A stretch of DNA of 64,000 nt from Morinoia aosen (lineage: Eukaryota > Arthropoda > Malacostraca > Amphipoda > Talitridae): the NCBI GenBank assembly GCA_030386875.1, contig CM059578.1:19949009-20013008 (forward strand). Direction: 5' to 3'. A program made the position numbers and the translations under genes. Of this stretch, positions 55,151 through 64,000 are shown piece by piece. Below the pieces are notes generated by a model that was not told the origin of the DNA, searched no databases, and saw only the letters and a list, made by a program, of their open reading frames with translations. Every line of letters starts with the position of its first letter. Position 1 is the stretch's first letter.

Positions 55151-55817
55151 CACACTTACGTTTCATTCTATTTAAGAACTTGTAGCAGTTTTTCTTCAGG
55201 TGTCCAGTGTCAGGCAGGGCAAGTGGTGTTGAATCCAGTCTGTGTTAGTTACATATAATCCTAAACATTTTCTTTGAGTGTTCAGCTTCTTGTACCCCGC
55301 CTATGTCTGTTTCCCTACGCCGATGGTGCGTCTGTAAATTTACTTTAGTTAGCCCTTAAGTCTCAATTGTATTGTATTTCAATATCCTAACATTAGTTTG
55401 ATTACCTAGCTAAATAGCACTAACATTTTAAATGTAATTTTACGTGCATTACCGCGTTATGCAGTAGCTCATGTTAGTACACACTGATTTTGATAATGGA
55501 AAAAAGTAACTGTTTTTGCGGAAATGTATCCGTAGGTTGAAGTGACTTTGTAAAGAGAATCAACAATAAATATCTCATATCCTAAGGTGAAAAGAGTTTC
55601 CTTTCTCCTTTTGATACTGGCTTTAGTCTATTACGACACCTCGCCTAAAAGGGGCTTAAGGAACCCCCTTGGGAGGACAAACTATTCCACATAGTTTGTC
55701 GCATAGGAAGGCGCTGTCGTAGTTCGGCGAATCAGGGAATTTCCTGAGGAGCCCTAAGGGACTGCTGATTACGGCGCAGACAGTTGCTCGTCTTCCTAAC
55801 GGTATCGCCGTAGTTCA
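55151..55817. other. Flank of E, continuing 43639; no gene
   Basis: No coding frame. AATAAA near 55566. At 55680-55879 are two diverged copies of an 85-bp theme (CGTAGTTCGGC / CGTAGTTCAGC ... GATTACGGCG / AATTACGGCG), possibly remains of a small repeat. Confidence 0.45.
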
Positions 55818-55879
55818 GCACAAACAGAAATTATTGCTGTTGCTCTAGCGGACTAATTACGGCGTATGCGGTACCCACA
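55818..55879. repeat. 62-bp repeat, copy 1
   Basis: From GCACAAACAG to GCGGTACCCACA. A second copy is at 61809-61870, about 85% identical. Here it directly abuts the LTR-like TGTCAC at 55880. Ending in ACA, it may be an LTR end or internal boundary of an unrecognised element. Confidence 0.7.
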
Positions 55880-56357
55880 TGTCACAAGACAAAGTCCGGA
55901 TGCTCCTCAATAATTTACATTAACAAGGAAACCGGATTCTCTGAACTGAGGAATTGGCATACCTCCTTGAAATTATGAAATACACGAGGAAGGAAACTCA
56001 TACGAGAATACCCTCAATGAAACACAAAAAATAGGAAATTCACACACCAAAGTAGCTACAATTGATAAAGAAAAAAAACACAAAAATTGAGGACCCACTT
56101 ACAATAGCGCGTTTTTCGCTGCGCATCTACCTCGATGAGAGACTGCTTGTGCCGTCAGGTTTTAATGCTGAAGATTTCCGGTGGAAAAATATTTGAATAC
56201 TGACGAATATCCTATAATACGTTTTACGAGGCTACCGTACAATAAACACAATTTGAGGGCTAACCCCGCTCGCTTGACAATTAGTACACCTACAACTTCC
56301 TCAAAAAATGCTACCCTCTATTACAAGCACATTAACGCAATTAATAGAATTGGGATT
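55880..56357 (-). repeat. Diverged LTR fragment related to E
   Basis: Starts TGTCACAAGAC and follows the E LTR through ATTTACA-TAA, GGAATTGGCATACCTC and GCGCGTTTTTC...GCGCATC, with many changes. Recognisable similarity fades after about 56160. Likely part of an older relative of E, in the same orientation. Confidence 0.7.
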
Positions 56358-56359
56358 TA

Positions 56360-57129
56360 CGAGGCCTGTCGAAAAAGTATCCGACCTTTGGCCAGAAAAA
56401 ATACTTCAACAACCTGACGGGGTTGGGACCCTAATCCCCTTCAAAGTAGGCTCCTTGTGCTTCCACACACTTAGCCCACCGATCCTTCCACTGCCGGAAA
56501 CACCTCTGGAAGTCTTCTTTTGGAATGGTGTTCAGCTCTGTCGTCGCGTTCCGCATTATCTCTTCTCTACTCTCAAAACGGGATCCTTTCAGTGGTGTCT
56601 TCAATTTTGGAAACAACCAGAAGTCGCAAGGAGCCAGGTCTGGAGAGTAGGGAGGTTGGCGAACGGTCGTAATTCCATGTTTGGCCAAGAAATTGCGGAT
56701 CAAATGGGATGAATGTGCGGCCTGCCACAACGCCTGCCACAACGCTGCTCACTCTCCGCTGATGTGCGGCCATCTTTGAATCGGTTGAACCACTCCTTAA
56801 TTTGTGTTACACCCATAGCATCTTCCCCAAACACCTGCTGAATCTTACGAATTGTTTCAATTTGAGAATCACCAAGCTTTTGACAAAATTTGATGCAGTG
56901 TCTTTGCTCAATTCGTTCAGTCATCTTGCAAGAAAACTAAATCCGACAAACACTTAGAACAGCACCTTACTTGGCGACCACCAGCCAGTGACTGGCCCAA
57001 GTGAATGCGGTGAAAAAAGTCAAGCATGCGCATTAAGATTCCTCCTTCCACCGTGCACAGTGGCGCCGCCTTAGAATCACTACTTTGCGCGGGAAAAATA
57101 AAGGTCGGATACTTTTTCGACAGGCCTCG
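56360..57129 (-). mobile_element. Internally deleted mariner transposon
   Basis: 770 bp with perfect 30-bp terminal inverted repeats (CGAGGCCTGTCGAAAAAGTA then TCCGACCTTT) and TA duplications at 56358-56359 and 57130-57131. Full-length mariners are about 1.3 kb. Coding on the minus strand keeps both ends of the transposase but lacks the middle. Confidence 0.93.
56431..56924 (-). pseudogene. Mariner transposase, internally deleted
   Basis: The N-terminus from the ATG at 56924 (MTERIEQRHCIKFCQKLGDS) has the helix-turn-helix GVTQIKEWFNRFKDGRTS. The C-terminus from about 56742 has TTVRQPPYSPDLAPCDFWLF, which includes the last catalytic Asp of the DD34D set. The segment between, with the second DNA-binding half and the first catalytic Asp, is missing, and the halves are in different frames. 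At the junction CGCCTGCCACAA is tandemly repeated (about 56720-56745), a likely scar of the deletion. Not able to catalyse transposition. Confidence 0.9.
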
Positions 57130-57131
57130 TA

Positions 57132-58700
57132 TTCGAGCGTAAAAGCCCTAATGACAACGCTATCCTAATAACGAAAAAAACGAGCGGGGGGAATACGAAA
57201 TACAGATGGTAGAACTAAAGTTTAATAATACCACCAGAATATTTAACAATGCCGGTAAATAAATAAATTATCGTGCAATGAAAAATAAATTAGGTGATGG
57301 AGAACGATGGTTTTCGTTCAATGGTTGCGTCGGAGACTCGGCCCGAAGTGTCGGAGCCGCTGTCGTGACTCCAGGCGCAAACCCCGCGCCTTCCGTTAAT
57401 GCACCTAGGTGAAACAAAAAAGCAAAATTTAAAGCAAAGGAGTAAATACGAAGTAGGATCCGAATTGCTCGGTGAATAAATTCGTTATCAGTTACACACC
57501 CAAAACTATCCCCGATCTGATACACCTACAAACACCTCAACTAAATTTACACCCACCGATCTGATCTAAAACACCTCAACTAACGTTACACCACCGATCT
57601 GATCTAAAACACCTCAACTAACGTTACACCACCGATCTGATCTCAAACACCTAAACCCATAAATAAATACACCTCGATCTGATCTACACCTAAACCCGTA
57701 AATAAACACACCCCGATCTGATCTACACCTCCGATCTAATTTTAACTAGTTAATATATAGATTGATTACCCTAGGCGCTATTATTTAACAGGAGGGAACG
57801 GAACACTTCAATGAGCTTCAGCCGAACAATCTAATGCTTACGCACGACGTATGACAGCACTGCGACTTACTGCTCTAATGACGAAGCGAAGTGTCTTCAT
57901 GCGGTGAGTGAGGTGATGATGACGGGTGCGCACTCGCGCTCACAGGGTGCTTAGCCGCATCCTCCCATGCCGACCGTAGTGCGTCAACAAGACCAGAGCA
58001 CACTGATTGGACGGACGGCGGAAGAAGCCGTGCCGGATGATGAGGTAGCGGAGCTGGTCCAGATGGTGAGGTCCAGAAGTTGATGCGCTAGCGGTGAAGG
58101 CTGAAGATGATCTGATGGTTTTGGGCGCAACCGATCTGAGGTTGGATCTGCCGACAGTGCTTTGAGAAAAAGTCAGTTGGCAGTGAATGAAATGTCGACA
58201 GCGTAAATCGCTATGCCGGTTGTAAGATATAGAATGGTCAACTGTACTATTGAAGTGTTCGTAATTAAATTGTAAGGCTCTGTTCCCATATATTCGTTCA
58301 CATAAAAAAGGCACTTTTTCGACACCTAATGATTGACTGGCCGACAATCCCTCTATGAGTTAAACTGCACACAGAATACATGACAAAGTCCAACTTCTTC
58401 TATATTACGTTTTCAAACAGCGTAGGCCACAATCATGCCTCCAGATTACAAGTACATTCACACCGGCATCAGTTCATATTCTCTGGATATCATCAGTTCA
58501 GGAAGTGTGCTTTTGATGATTGTGTTCAGATCCTCACGTCTCTGAATCTCCGCACGTCCACATTTCTATTGCGCCGCCCGGCCTGCACAATTAAGTGATG
58601 AACTCCATTACTTTTAATTGCGCAAATCGTGCTCATTCAAATATTGAGTTTTTTTCAATGACATTAAATTTCCATCACATATATTTCGAACAACATTCCC
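57132..58700. other. No gene; includes a 38-bp tandem repeat
   Basis: Interrupted LTR-like remains and unassigned sequence. A 38-bp repeat built on CACCGATCTGATCTAAAACA runs from about 57528 to 57740, regular for three copies and then degenerate. No convincing coding frame on either strand. Confidence 0.55.
57528..57740. repeat. 38-bp tandem repeat (CCGATCTGATCT theme)
   Basis: Copies of CACCTCAACTAACGTTACAC plus CACCGATCTGATCTAAAA at 38-bp spacing, then variants with CACCTAAACCC-TAAATAAA. CCGATCTGATCT recurs six to seven times. Confidence 0.85.
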
Positions 58701-58837
58701 TTCTAAAAAGGCTTTATAAGCGGTTAGCCCCTCAAGCCCCGCACTCAATCGTCGCACGTCCCACCTGTAACCTCGTCTGCTACGGTATCCTCAATAAACG
58801 TACCCAAGACATCATCCAGCGTTTCACTGTCCGAACA
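58701..58837 (+). repeat. Probable end of 5' LTR of Gypsy-like element H
   Basis: A TATA-like CTTTATAAGC near 58708, an initiator-like CACTCAATC about 30 bp on, AATAAA near 58792, and an end at CGAACA (58837) four bases before a primer-site candidate. This is the order of U3 promoter, R and U5 in an LTR. The LTR start could not be placed. Confidence 0.5.
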
Positions 58838-58841
58838 TAAG

Positions 58842-58858
58842 TGGTGGCCAGTAGTCCG
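58842..58858 (+). promoter_or_regulatory. Candidate primer-binding site of H
   Basis: TGGTGGCCAGTAGTCCGAC. The first 12 bases equal the candidate site of element A at 854. Confidence 0.45.
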
Positions 58859-59751
58859 ACGGATCCACGCCGTTGAGAAAGTATAACTCAAGATCCGGAA
58901 GATAACTAAAAGTTAGAAAACTTACGTAAAATTTCGTTTCTGAAGATTTGAAGTTCACCGAGAGTCAAGAAAAGAAGGTCACAGAAGAAGTCAGAAGAAA
59001 TAAAGAAGTCACATCGATGACAGGCAGCAACGGTGAAACGCGACTTAGACAACTACATTCGTCTGTTACAATTATCAGCTTCAAGATTCCATTTTCATCG
59101 CTTCTAGAAACCTACGCGCAGTTATCAGCGTGAATAGACACGAGCTACCGTTTCCGAACGTAAGTCTTGCTCTTCGAAGCCAGTGACGACCTAGAAGTAG
59201 TTCTAGAACTTCGCTTTGGCTCCACACCCAACAACGAGTGATCTACAGTGATAACGCCGTTTAACTCACAGTGATATACGCCGGAATCTACGTCTGCTAC
59301 AGCTTCATTTGCGGTCATCCGAGAGCGCGTCTACAGCGTCGAGCGACTTCACGTCCTTCAACTCAACACGTAAAGTTAAGTAAAAGATAAGAGTTAATTA
59401 ATTCGTGCTATCTTAGGAGTGCAGTTGTATTGCAGCGCGTGCAGAGAGAGTGAGTAGTTTTTGCTTTGCGAGTGGTAGCTTATTTTTTGCATCGGCTCAA
59501 GGCCGCGAGCAGCTCAGAGAGCACGCAGCACAGCGGAAGCGTTAGGTTCTGCGTACGCAGTGATGTTCGTCATAGACTGATGCAGTGCAAGATAGCTAGA
59601 ATATTTACAAGTAAAGTGTTGTTTTCTTGTTTCTATAATCAATTACTAATATTTTGTGTTTATTGAGTTAATATCAGGTGTGTAAAATTTATATTCTTTT
59701 CCTAATGTGATTTTGTGGTGTTAGGTTTGTTTAAATTTATTTTCAAACTGT
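58859..59751 (+). other. Leader of H
   Basis: About 0.9 kb between the candidate primer site and the gag ATG, without coding potential. Confidence 0.45.
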
Positions 59752-61201
59752 ATGTCTGAGTCATCAGGTTCGGACGAATTTATTCGGTCAACATCGACCA
59801 AAACTAGCAGAGGTCGTGTCAGTGTACCTAGATTTCGTACTCATATTAACCCAGCTATGGCTGAAGCAGCAACCAAGGGGGCAAGTGGCCCGAATACCAA
59901 TAATAGCACGACAGATATGACTCTTTTAGCACATGAAATAGCTGCGAACATGCCGAGAACAGGAAAAACCCATTCGAATGTGAAGTTGCCATTGTTCTGC
60001 GGGCGGAGATGTCCGGAAGACCCCGAGTTTTTAGACAATAAAAGTTGGCGCAGACACATAGATAATCTGCGCGCATATATGACGTTATTACCAGATGTAA
60101 CTTCTGATAGTGCTAAAAAAGAACTGTTAGTGAGATCAGCGAATAAGCAAGTAGGTGGTTTCGATTCAGTAGTGACCAAGCTGGTAAATTCGGACCTCCA
60201 CTATTCATTTCAAGAAATAGTCAAAATTTTGGACGATATATACGTAGCTAAAGGCGAAAAGTCTGTCCACGCGTTGGCGTGCGACTTAAATCAGTTACGC
60301 TTTGTTAGAAATGACGCGCTTGCGGCCCAACTGGTAACCGCATTCGCTAAAATCAGCCAACTTTCGGAGCATTTGTTAAATTCAGCTACAATAGCGTGGC
60401 GGCGCCATCCCTTTTTCAGAGCTAGTGCAAATCCCGTGGAGCTAAAAAGATTTGTAGGAGACAGTATAGATCTATCCCTGGCAATAACAGTGTTTGCACC
60501 CTTGCTAGGTGAGTCTTTTGCAAAAAATTATTTGATGCGTCATTCAATACGTCTGAAGAATTACTGGCACGGATAGTTGCTGCTGTTCGAAATCATCCCG
60601 AAAGTAAACCAATAGTAGCGACTCAGTACCCGACTCAGTACAATAGAGAAATTTTTGTAGCATATGTTGCTAACGAGACCGAAGAATATGCTGACGTGCA
60701 GGAATCCCTCCAGGAAAGTGAAATTTTCTATGGAAACTACCGTAGAAGTCGTTTCCCGGGACGCAAATCGTATCCCCGCCTTCGGCTGAGAAATCCTAGA
60801 GGGAGAACCAATGCTAGTGGGTATGTAGGTGATAGGGGCATAGGATCCCATGAGTGTAACACGTTACGAGTGGAAAGCTCGAGTCAAGCCCCTGCGCACT
60901 TTATAGCTAGAGCGAGTGGCTCTCCTACCTGTAGTTCATGCAACGTTTCAGGTCATGTTGAAGCCAACTGTCGATCCCAAAGAGGTCAGAGTATATGGAG
61001 AGGGTCTATTGGTCCCTGCTTTGCTTGCAGGGGGAGCATATCATTCGAAGCTCTAGAGCATCAGAAAATGAAGTGAGACAGTACAAAGCCTACGTGCGCA
61101 GGTACAACGCAAATAGAGGTGTAAAGAGTAGTGGCAAGCACGAGGTGCACTATGCCGAAGATCCCGAGAGAGACTGTAGGGATTTTATACAGGAAGAGTA
61201 G
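59752..61201 (+). pseudogene. gag of Gypsy-like element H (broken)
   Basis: Starts at ATG 59752 (MSESSGSDEFIRS). A disordered Ser/Thr-rich N-terminus leads to a capsid-like domain (KLPLFCGRRCPEDPEFLDNKSWRRHID, SFQEIVKILDDIYVAKGEKSVH). The frame changes in an A-run near 60524-60529 and continues (SEELLARIVAAVRNHPESK), then Arg-rich sequence and a zinc knuckle CSSCNVSGHVEANC. A second knuckle starts CFAC at about 61018 and is broken by another shift (GEHIIRS). The family within Gypsy was not identified. Confidence 0.7.
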
Positions 61202-61499
61202 GATGTGCGGGTGGGAACGAGATTGAGCCCGAGTGTCACCGCAAAACTCTCGTTAATCCCGAAGTTGTGGTCGAAACAAATCTAGATACGACTGAGATAA
61301 CAAAGTGTAAATCATATATTGACCCATTATTCAACTGTGAAAAAAGATACGGAATGTTGAAAGATGAGAAACTTGCTGATGAGATACAATAAAATAAAGC
61401 AGCTGAGGCTTATTTTACTACCAGTGTTGTAACGGGACGTTTTAAGAAAAAAGGCACGGATCTTGTCACTTTAGAAAATCGAAGAAGCCGACCATAATG

Positions 61500-61808
61500 C
61501 TCATCGGTGAAAACAAATATTTAGGCGCGCTGTTAGTGGCAGCGAAAAATGATTCATTAGTTACAGTAGAAACAGGTGCCTAAATTAGGAATTAAAGCCG
61601 AGTTTATAAAGCGTTAGAAGAATAAACACTGAGAGCAATGTTAGTGGTGAAGTCGAACTGACTATCTCAATACTTGGTGCTGACAAGGTGCTTAAGATTA
61701 GTGCTTTAATCATTAAAGATGCTAAATTTAATTACGATCTAATTTTAGGAAGAGACGTTCTGAATAATGCAGTGATTAATTTCAAGGATTGTTCCCACGA
61801 GTGGGAAG
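61500..61808 (+). pseudogene. Protease remnant of H
   Basis: MLIGENKYLGALLVAAKNDS then VETGA in place of the expected Asp-Thr/Ser-Gly-Ala, several stops, and the second-half protease motif YDLILGRDVLNNAVINF. The sequence ends at the 62-bp repeat (61809). Confidence 0.6.
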
Positions 61809-61870
61809 GCACAAACAGAATTCACTTCTGTTGCCCTAGCGGACTAATTTTGACGTAGGCGGTACCCACA
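61809..61870. repeat. 62-bp repeat, copy 2
   Basis: Second copy of 55818-55879, ending GGCGGTACCCACA. Contains CAGAA-TTCAC-TTCTG, a small hairpin. Lies at the break between H and G. Confidence 0.7.
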
Positions 61871-62096
61871 CGAACCTCAAGAAAGGCAGCTGCGCGGAAA
61901 AAACTAGCGCCCCCAGAAAAAGGTGGCTGCACAGAACGACAGCCCCTTTTTCCACGAACCCTCACGTTGACCGCACGGAGGTATCGACATATTTTAGAGC
62001 CCAACGTTGGGACCCAGAAGCTTTGCGCGTCTACCAACGTTGCCGGTGATTTCTGGGTTCTACTCAACTTCGCGGACACCACATTATTAAAACAAG
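61871..62096 (+). other. Leader-like sequence before G gag
   Basis: No coding frame. Contains GCCCAACGTTGGGACCC (a 6-bp inverted repeat) near 62001, reminiscent of but not matching a primer site. Confidence 0.4.
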
Positions 62097-62822
62097 ATGA
62101 ACCTCGTCGCTCAAGCTCGAGAATACGTCGAAGCCCTCGGCCTCACTCCCACAGATACGGAGTACAGAGAAGAATTTACCAGCCACCTGAGGCATTTGGA
62201 AGAAGCAGAAGCCGCAGCACAACGAGAAACCGTGGAACGAGAAACCGCAGACCGTGAAGCGAAACGTGGAGCCGCAGAACAAGCAGCGGAACGAGAAGCT
62301 GAACGAGAAGAAGCGCAACGAGACCACGAGCTCAAACTCAGACAACTCGATGCTCAAATCCAAACCGCTCCTCAAAATGCTAGAGTGAAGATACCTCCAC
62401 CTGCTGCATTCGATCACACGGAAGAAAGAATAGACGAATTTTTGCAACGCTTCTGCACTCACATAACAGTAATGGAATTTACTGAAGTCGAAGCTGTTGT
62501 CATGCTCCATAATTTCATCACACCGAAGGAACGCTGACTCATCGATACCATGCCCGCGGCAGATCGCTTCAAGCTTCCTGAAAACAAATTGCTTCTACTA
62601 GATGCTCATAAAATCACTCAGGCAAAACTACTCGCTAACTACTACGAATTGAAGCAAGAAGAAGGCGACAATATGTCACATTACCTACAGCGGCTAGAAC
62701 AAGCCTACGAGACTCTTCGACTCTTCGTGACTTTCTTCTTCTTGACCGAGCTTATTCAAGCTTGCCTCCCTTCCTCGCTACTCAATTGCGTGACAGGGGT
62801 GGTAATACAGTTGCAAGCCTAG
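62097..62822 (+). pseudogene. gag of Gypsy-like element G
   Basis: ATG at 62097. A long coiled-coil segment rich in Glu, Arg and Ala (EEAEAAAQRETVERETADRE and on) precedes a capsid domain (VKIPPPAAFDHTEERIDEFLQRF). A TGA at 62535 interrupts the frame, which continues (KLLANYYELKQEEGDNMSHYLQRLEQ) to a stop at 62822. A coiled-coil before the capsid occurs in several Gypsy gag proteins. Confidence 0.75.
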
Positions 62823-62875
62823 GAGAGCAGGGTGATAGCTTCTTACAAGAAAGATCTCATCAGCTGTAAAAAGGT

Positions 62876-63618
62876 CGCACACTTACAACGACGGACGCGG
62901 GCCCTCCAGCACTCAAAGCATCACTAGCACCAGAGCGATGCTCGACATTTCCTGTCCGATCCCCTAGCACTCCAGCAAGATCACCCAACTCCAGCAACCA
63001 CTCTCGAGGGACACCACCAAGAACTGCTAATACTCGTGATGTTCCCACCAGCCTAAAATCGGTCAACACGCCGCAGCGCGAGGAACGACGAGGACCTTAC
63101 ACTGGATTTCACTGCACTTTCCATGGCCCCAACCGATCACATTCCAGTGATGAGTGCCGAAAATTACAGAGGAGGAAAGGTGATAGCCACAGTAATGGAG
63201 CAGCCAATGCAAGCCCACCTACATCCAGTACTACAGCTCGAGTAAATAATCTAACAACGCATGAAGAAGCAGATGAATACGACGATATTCCCCCAGTCGC
63301 ATGCAATCACATCGCCTCGAACAAGCTGATCGAATTGGGACAGCTGAAAACATGCTCTGGCACCGTGAACCAACAACCCGTTCAAGTACTACTCGATGGA
63401 GGAGCAACGGCGGTCTTCGTCAAGAAGGCTCTGGTCCCATCTGACGCCATTTTGAAGAAGGAAATTACCGTTCAGACGCCAACAATCACTCTTTCGAGGC
63501 GCCTCATGCCCGGGTCTCTCTCGTTTGCCCCTACTACCACGGAGAGGTGACAGCCGTAGCTATGGAAGAGCTTTCCCACGATGTCATCCTCGGCCGAGTT
63601 CCCGGGACCACCTCCTTC
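62876..63618 (+). pseudogene. Nucleocapsid and protease of G
   Basis: A Pro/Ser-rich linker, then a variant knuckle CTFHGPNRSHSSDEC (Cys-His-His-Cys). The protease has VQVLLDGGATAVFVKKA, with Asp-Gly-Gly instead of Asp-Thr/Ser-Gly. A frame change near 63490 leads to the second protease motif LSHDVILGRVPG near 63580. Either a variant or a decaying enzyme. Confidence 0.7.
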
Positions 63619-64000
63619 GAAGAACAGATGACCGACCATGAAAAGCAACCAGTTACTGCAGAAGTGTCTCACGTTATCACAAGAGCAGCAGCAAAAGCGA
63701 TCGAAAATCCCCCTGCCGCACTAGGCACTGTCGATAAGTTGCAACACAACAAAGAAGACTTCAAGAAATTACAACTGGAGTGTAAAACATTGCAGTTTTT
63801 GTTCAAGAAAGTTGGCGATGGCATAGAAGAAATGCACATGGATGGAAGAGTCGTTACCTATGAACTCCATGACGGCATTCTCCATCGGAAAACGTTACGA
63901 GACGGTCAGGAAACCCATCAACTTAGAGCACCTGCAAGCGTACGCCCACAAATCTTGGAAATTGCTAAGGACAATTCACTTGCTGGTCATTACTCCCAAA
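63619..64000 (+). CDS. Linker and integrase zinc-finger start of G (runs off the window)
   Basis: Open to the window edge. VITRAAAKAIENPP is followed by a helical linker, then YELHDGILHRKTLRDGQ and PQILEIAKDNSLAGHYSQ, the start of an H2C2 integrase zinc finger whose first His is replaced by Lys. No RT lies between protease and integrase. The rest is outside the window. Confidence 0.7.

Noticed and set aside
57940..58347. 135-codon minus-strand frame
   Set aside because: No domain, low-complexity composition, probably chance in LTR-like sequence.

Overview
The window is eukaryotic, almost certainly arthropod and most likely insect, repeat DNA. The evidence is several LTR retrotransposon families (BEL/Pao, Ty3/Gypsy, Ty1/Copia), an internally deleted mariner, a tRNA-derived SINE, and a Copia primer site matching the initiator tRNA-Met anticodon arm. 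No host protein-coding gene, rRNA gene or genuine tRNA gene could be supported. The species cannot be named from the sequence alone.

Layout. (A) 1-17667, plus strand: a BEL/Pao element whose LTRs carry 26-bp tandem arrays. Its pol is split by (B) 4244-13503, minus strand, a second BEL/Pao family with 565-bp LTRs and a 4-bp target duplication. B in turn has a terminal-inverted-repeat insertion (7150-8297) in its RNase H region. (C) 17668-20567 plus 35942-38433, plus strand: a decayed relative of B. It is cut off on the left by A and split by (D) 20568-35941, minus strand, a third BEL/Pao family with about 2.1-kb LTRs and a 5-bp target duplication. D's left LTR holds a complete Copia element (22582-27051) and D's gag holds a SINE (33292-33587). 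From 38434 to 43639 there is no recognisable gene, only a decayed open frame (40872-42389) and a TATA-like promoter. (E) 43640-55146, minus strand: a young, probably complete Ty3/Gypsy element with nearly identical 1.9-kb LTRs and intact gag and pol. From 55151 to 64000 lie a diverged LTR fragment related to E, an internally deleted mariner (56360-57129), a broken Gypsy-like gag/protease (H) and the start of another Gypsy-like element (G) that runs off the right edge.

How the parts work. The elements encode the usual capsid (gag), protease, reverse transcriptase/RNase H and integrase needed for copy-and-paste transposition. Two translational recoding signals stand out. In E, gag and pol overlap and are joined by a perfect A-AAA-AAC slippery heptamer in the gag frame, giving a -1 shift into pol. 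In B and C, gag and pol lie in one frame separated by a single UGA followed by CGG, an 8-nt spacer and an 8-bp hairpin. This is the layout of a stop-codon readthrough signal and it is conserved between two clearly diverged copies.

Nesting and by-eye LTR divergence agree on the order of events: C is oldest; then A (about 6% between its LTRs outside the array) and D (a few percent, sampled); then B (about 1.4%) and Copia (about 1%); and E last (about 0.2%). Divergences were counted by hand and are approximate.
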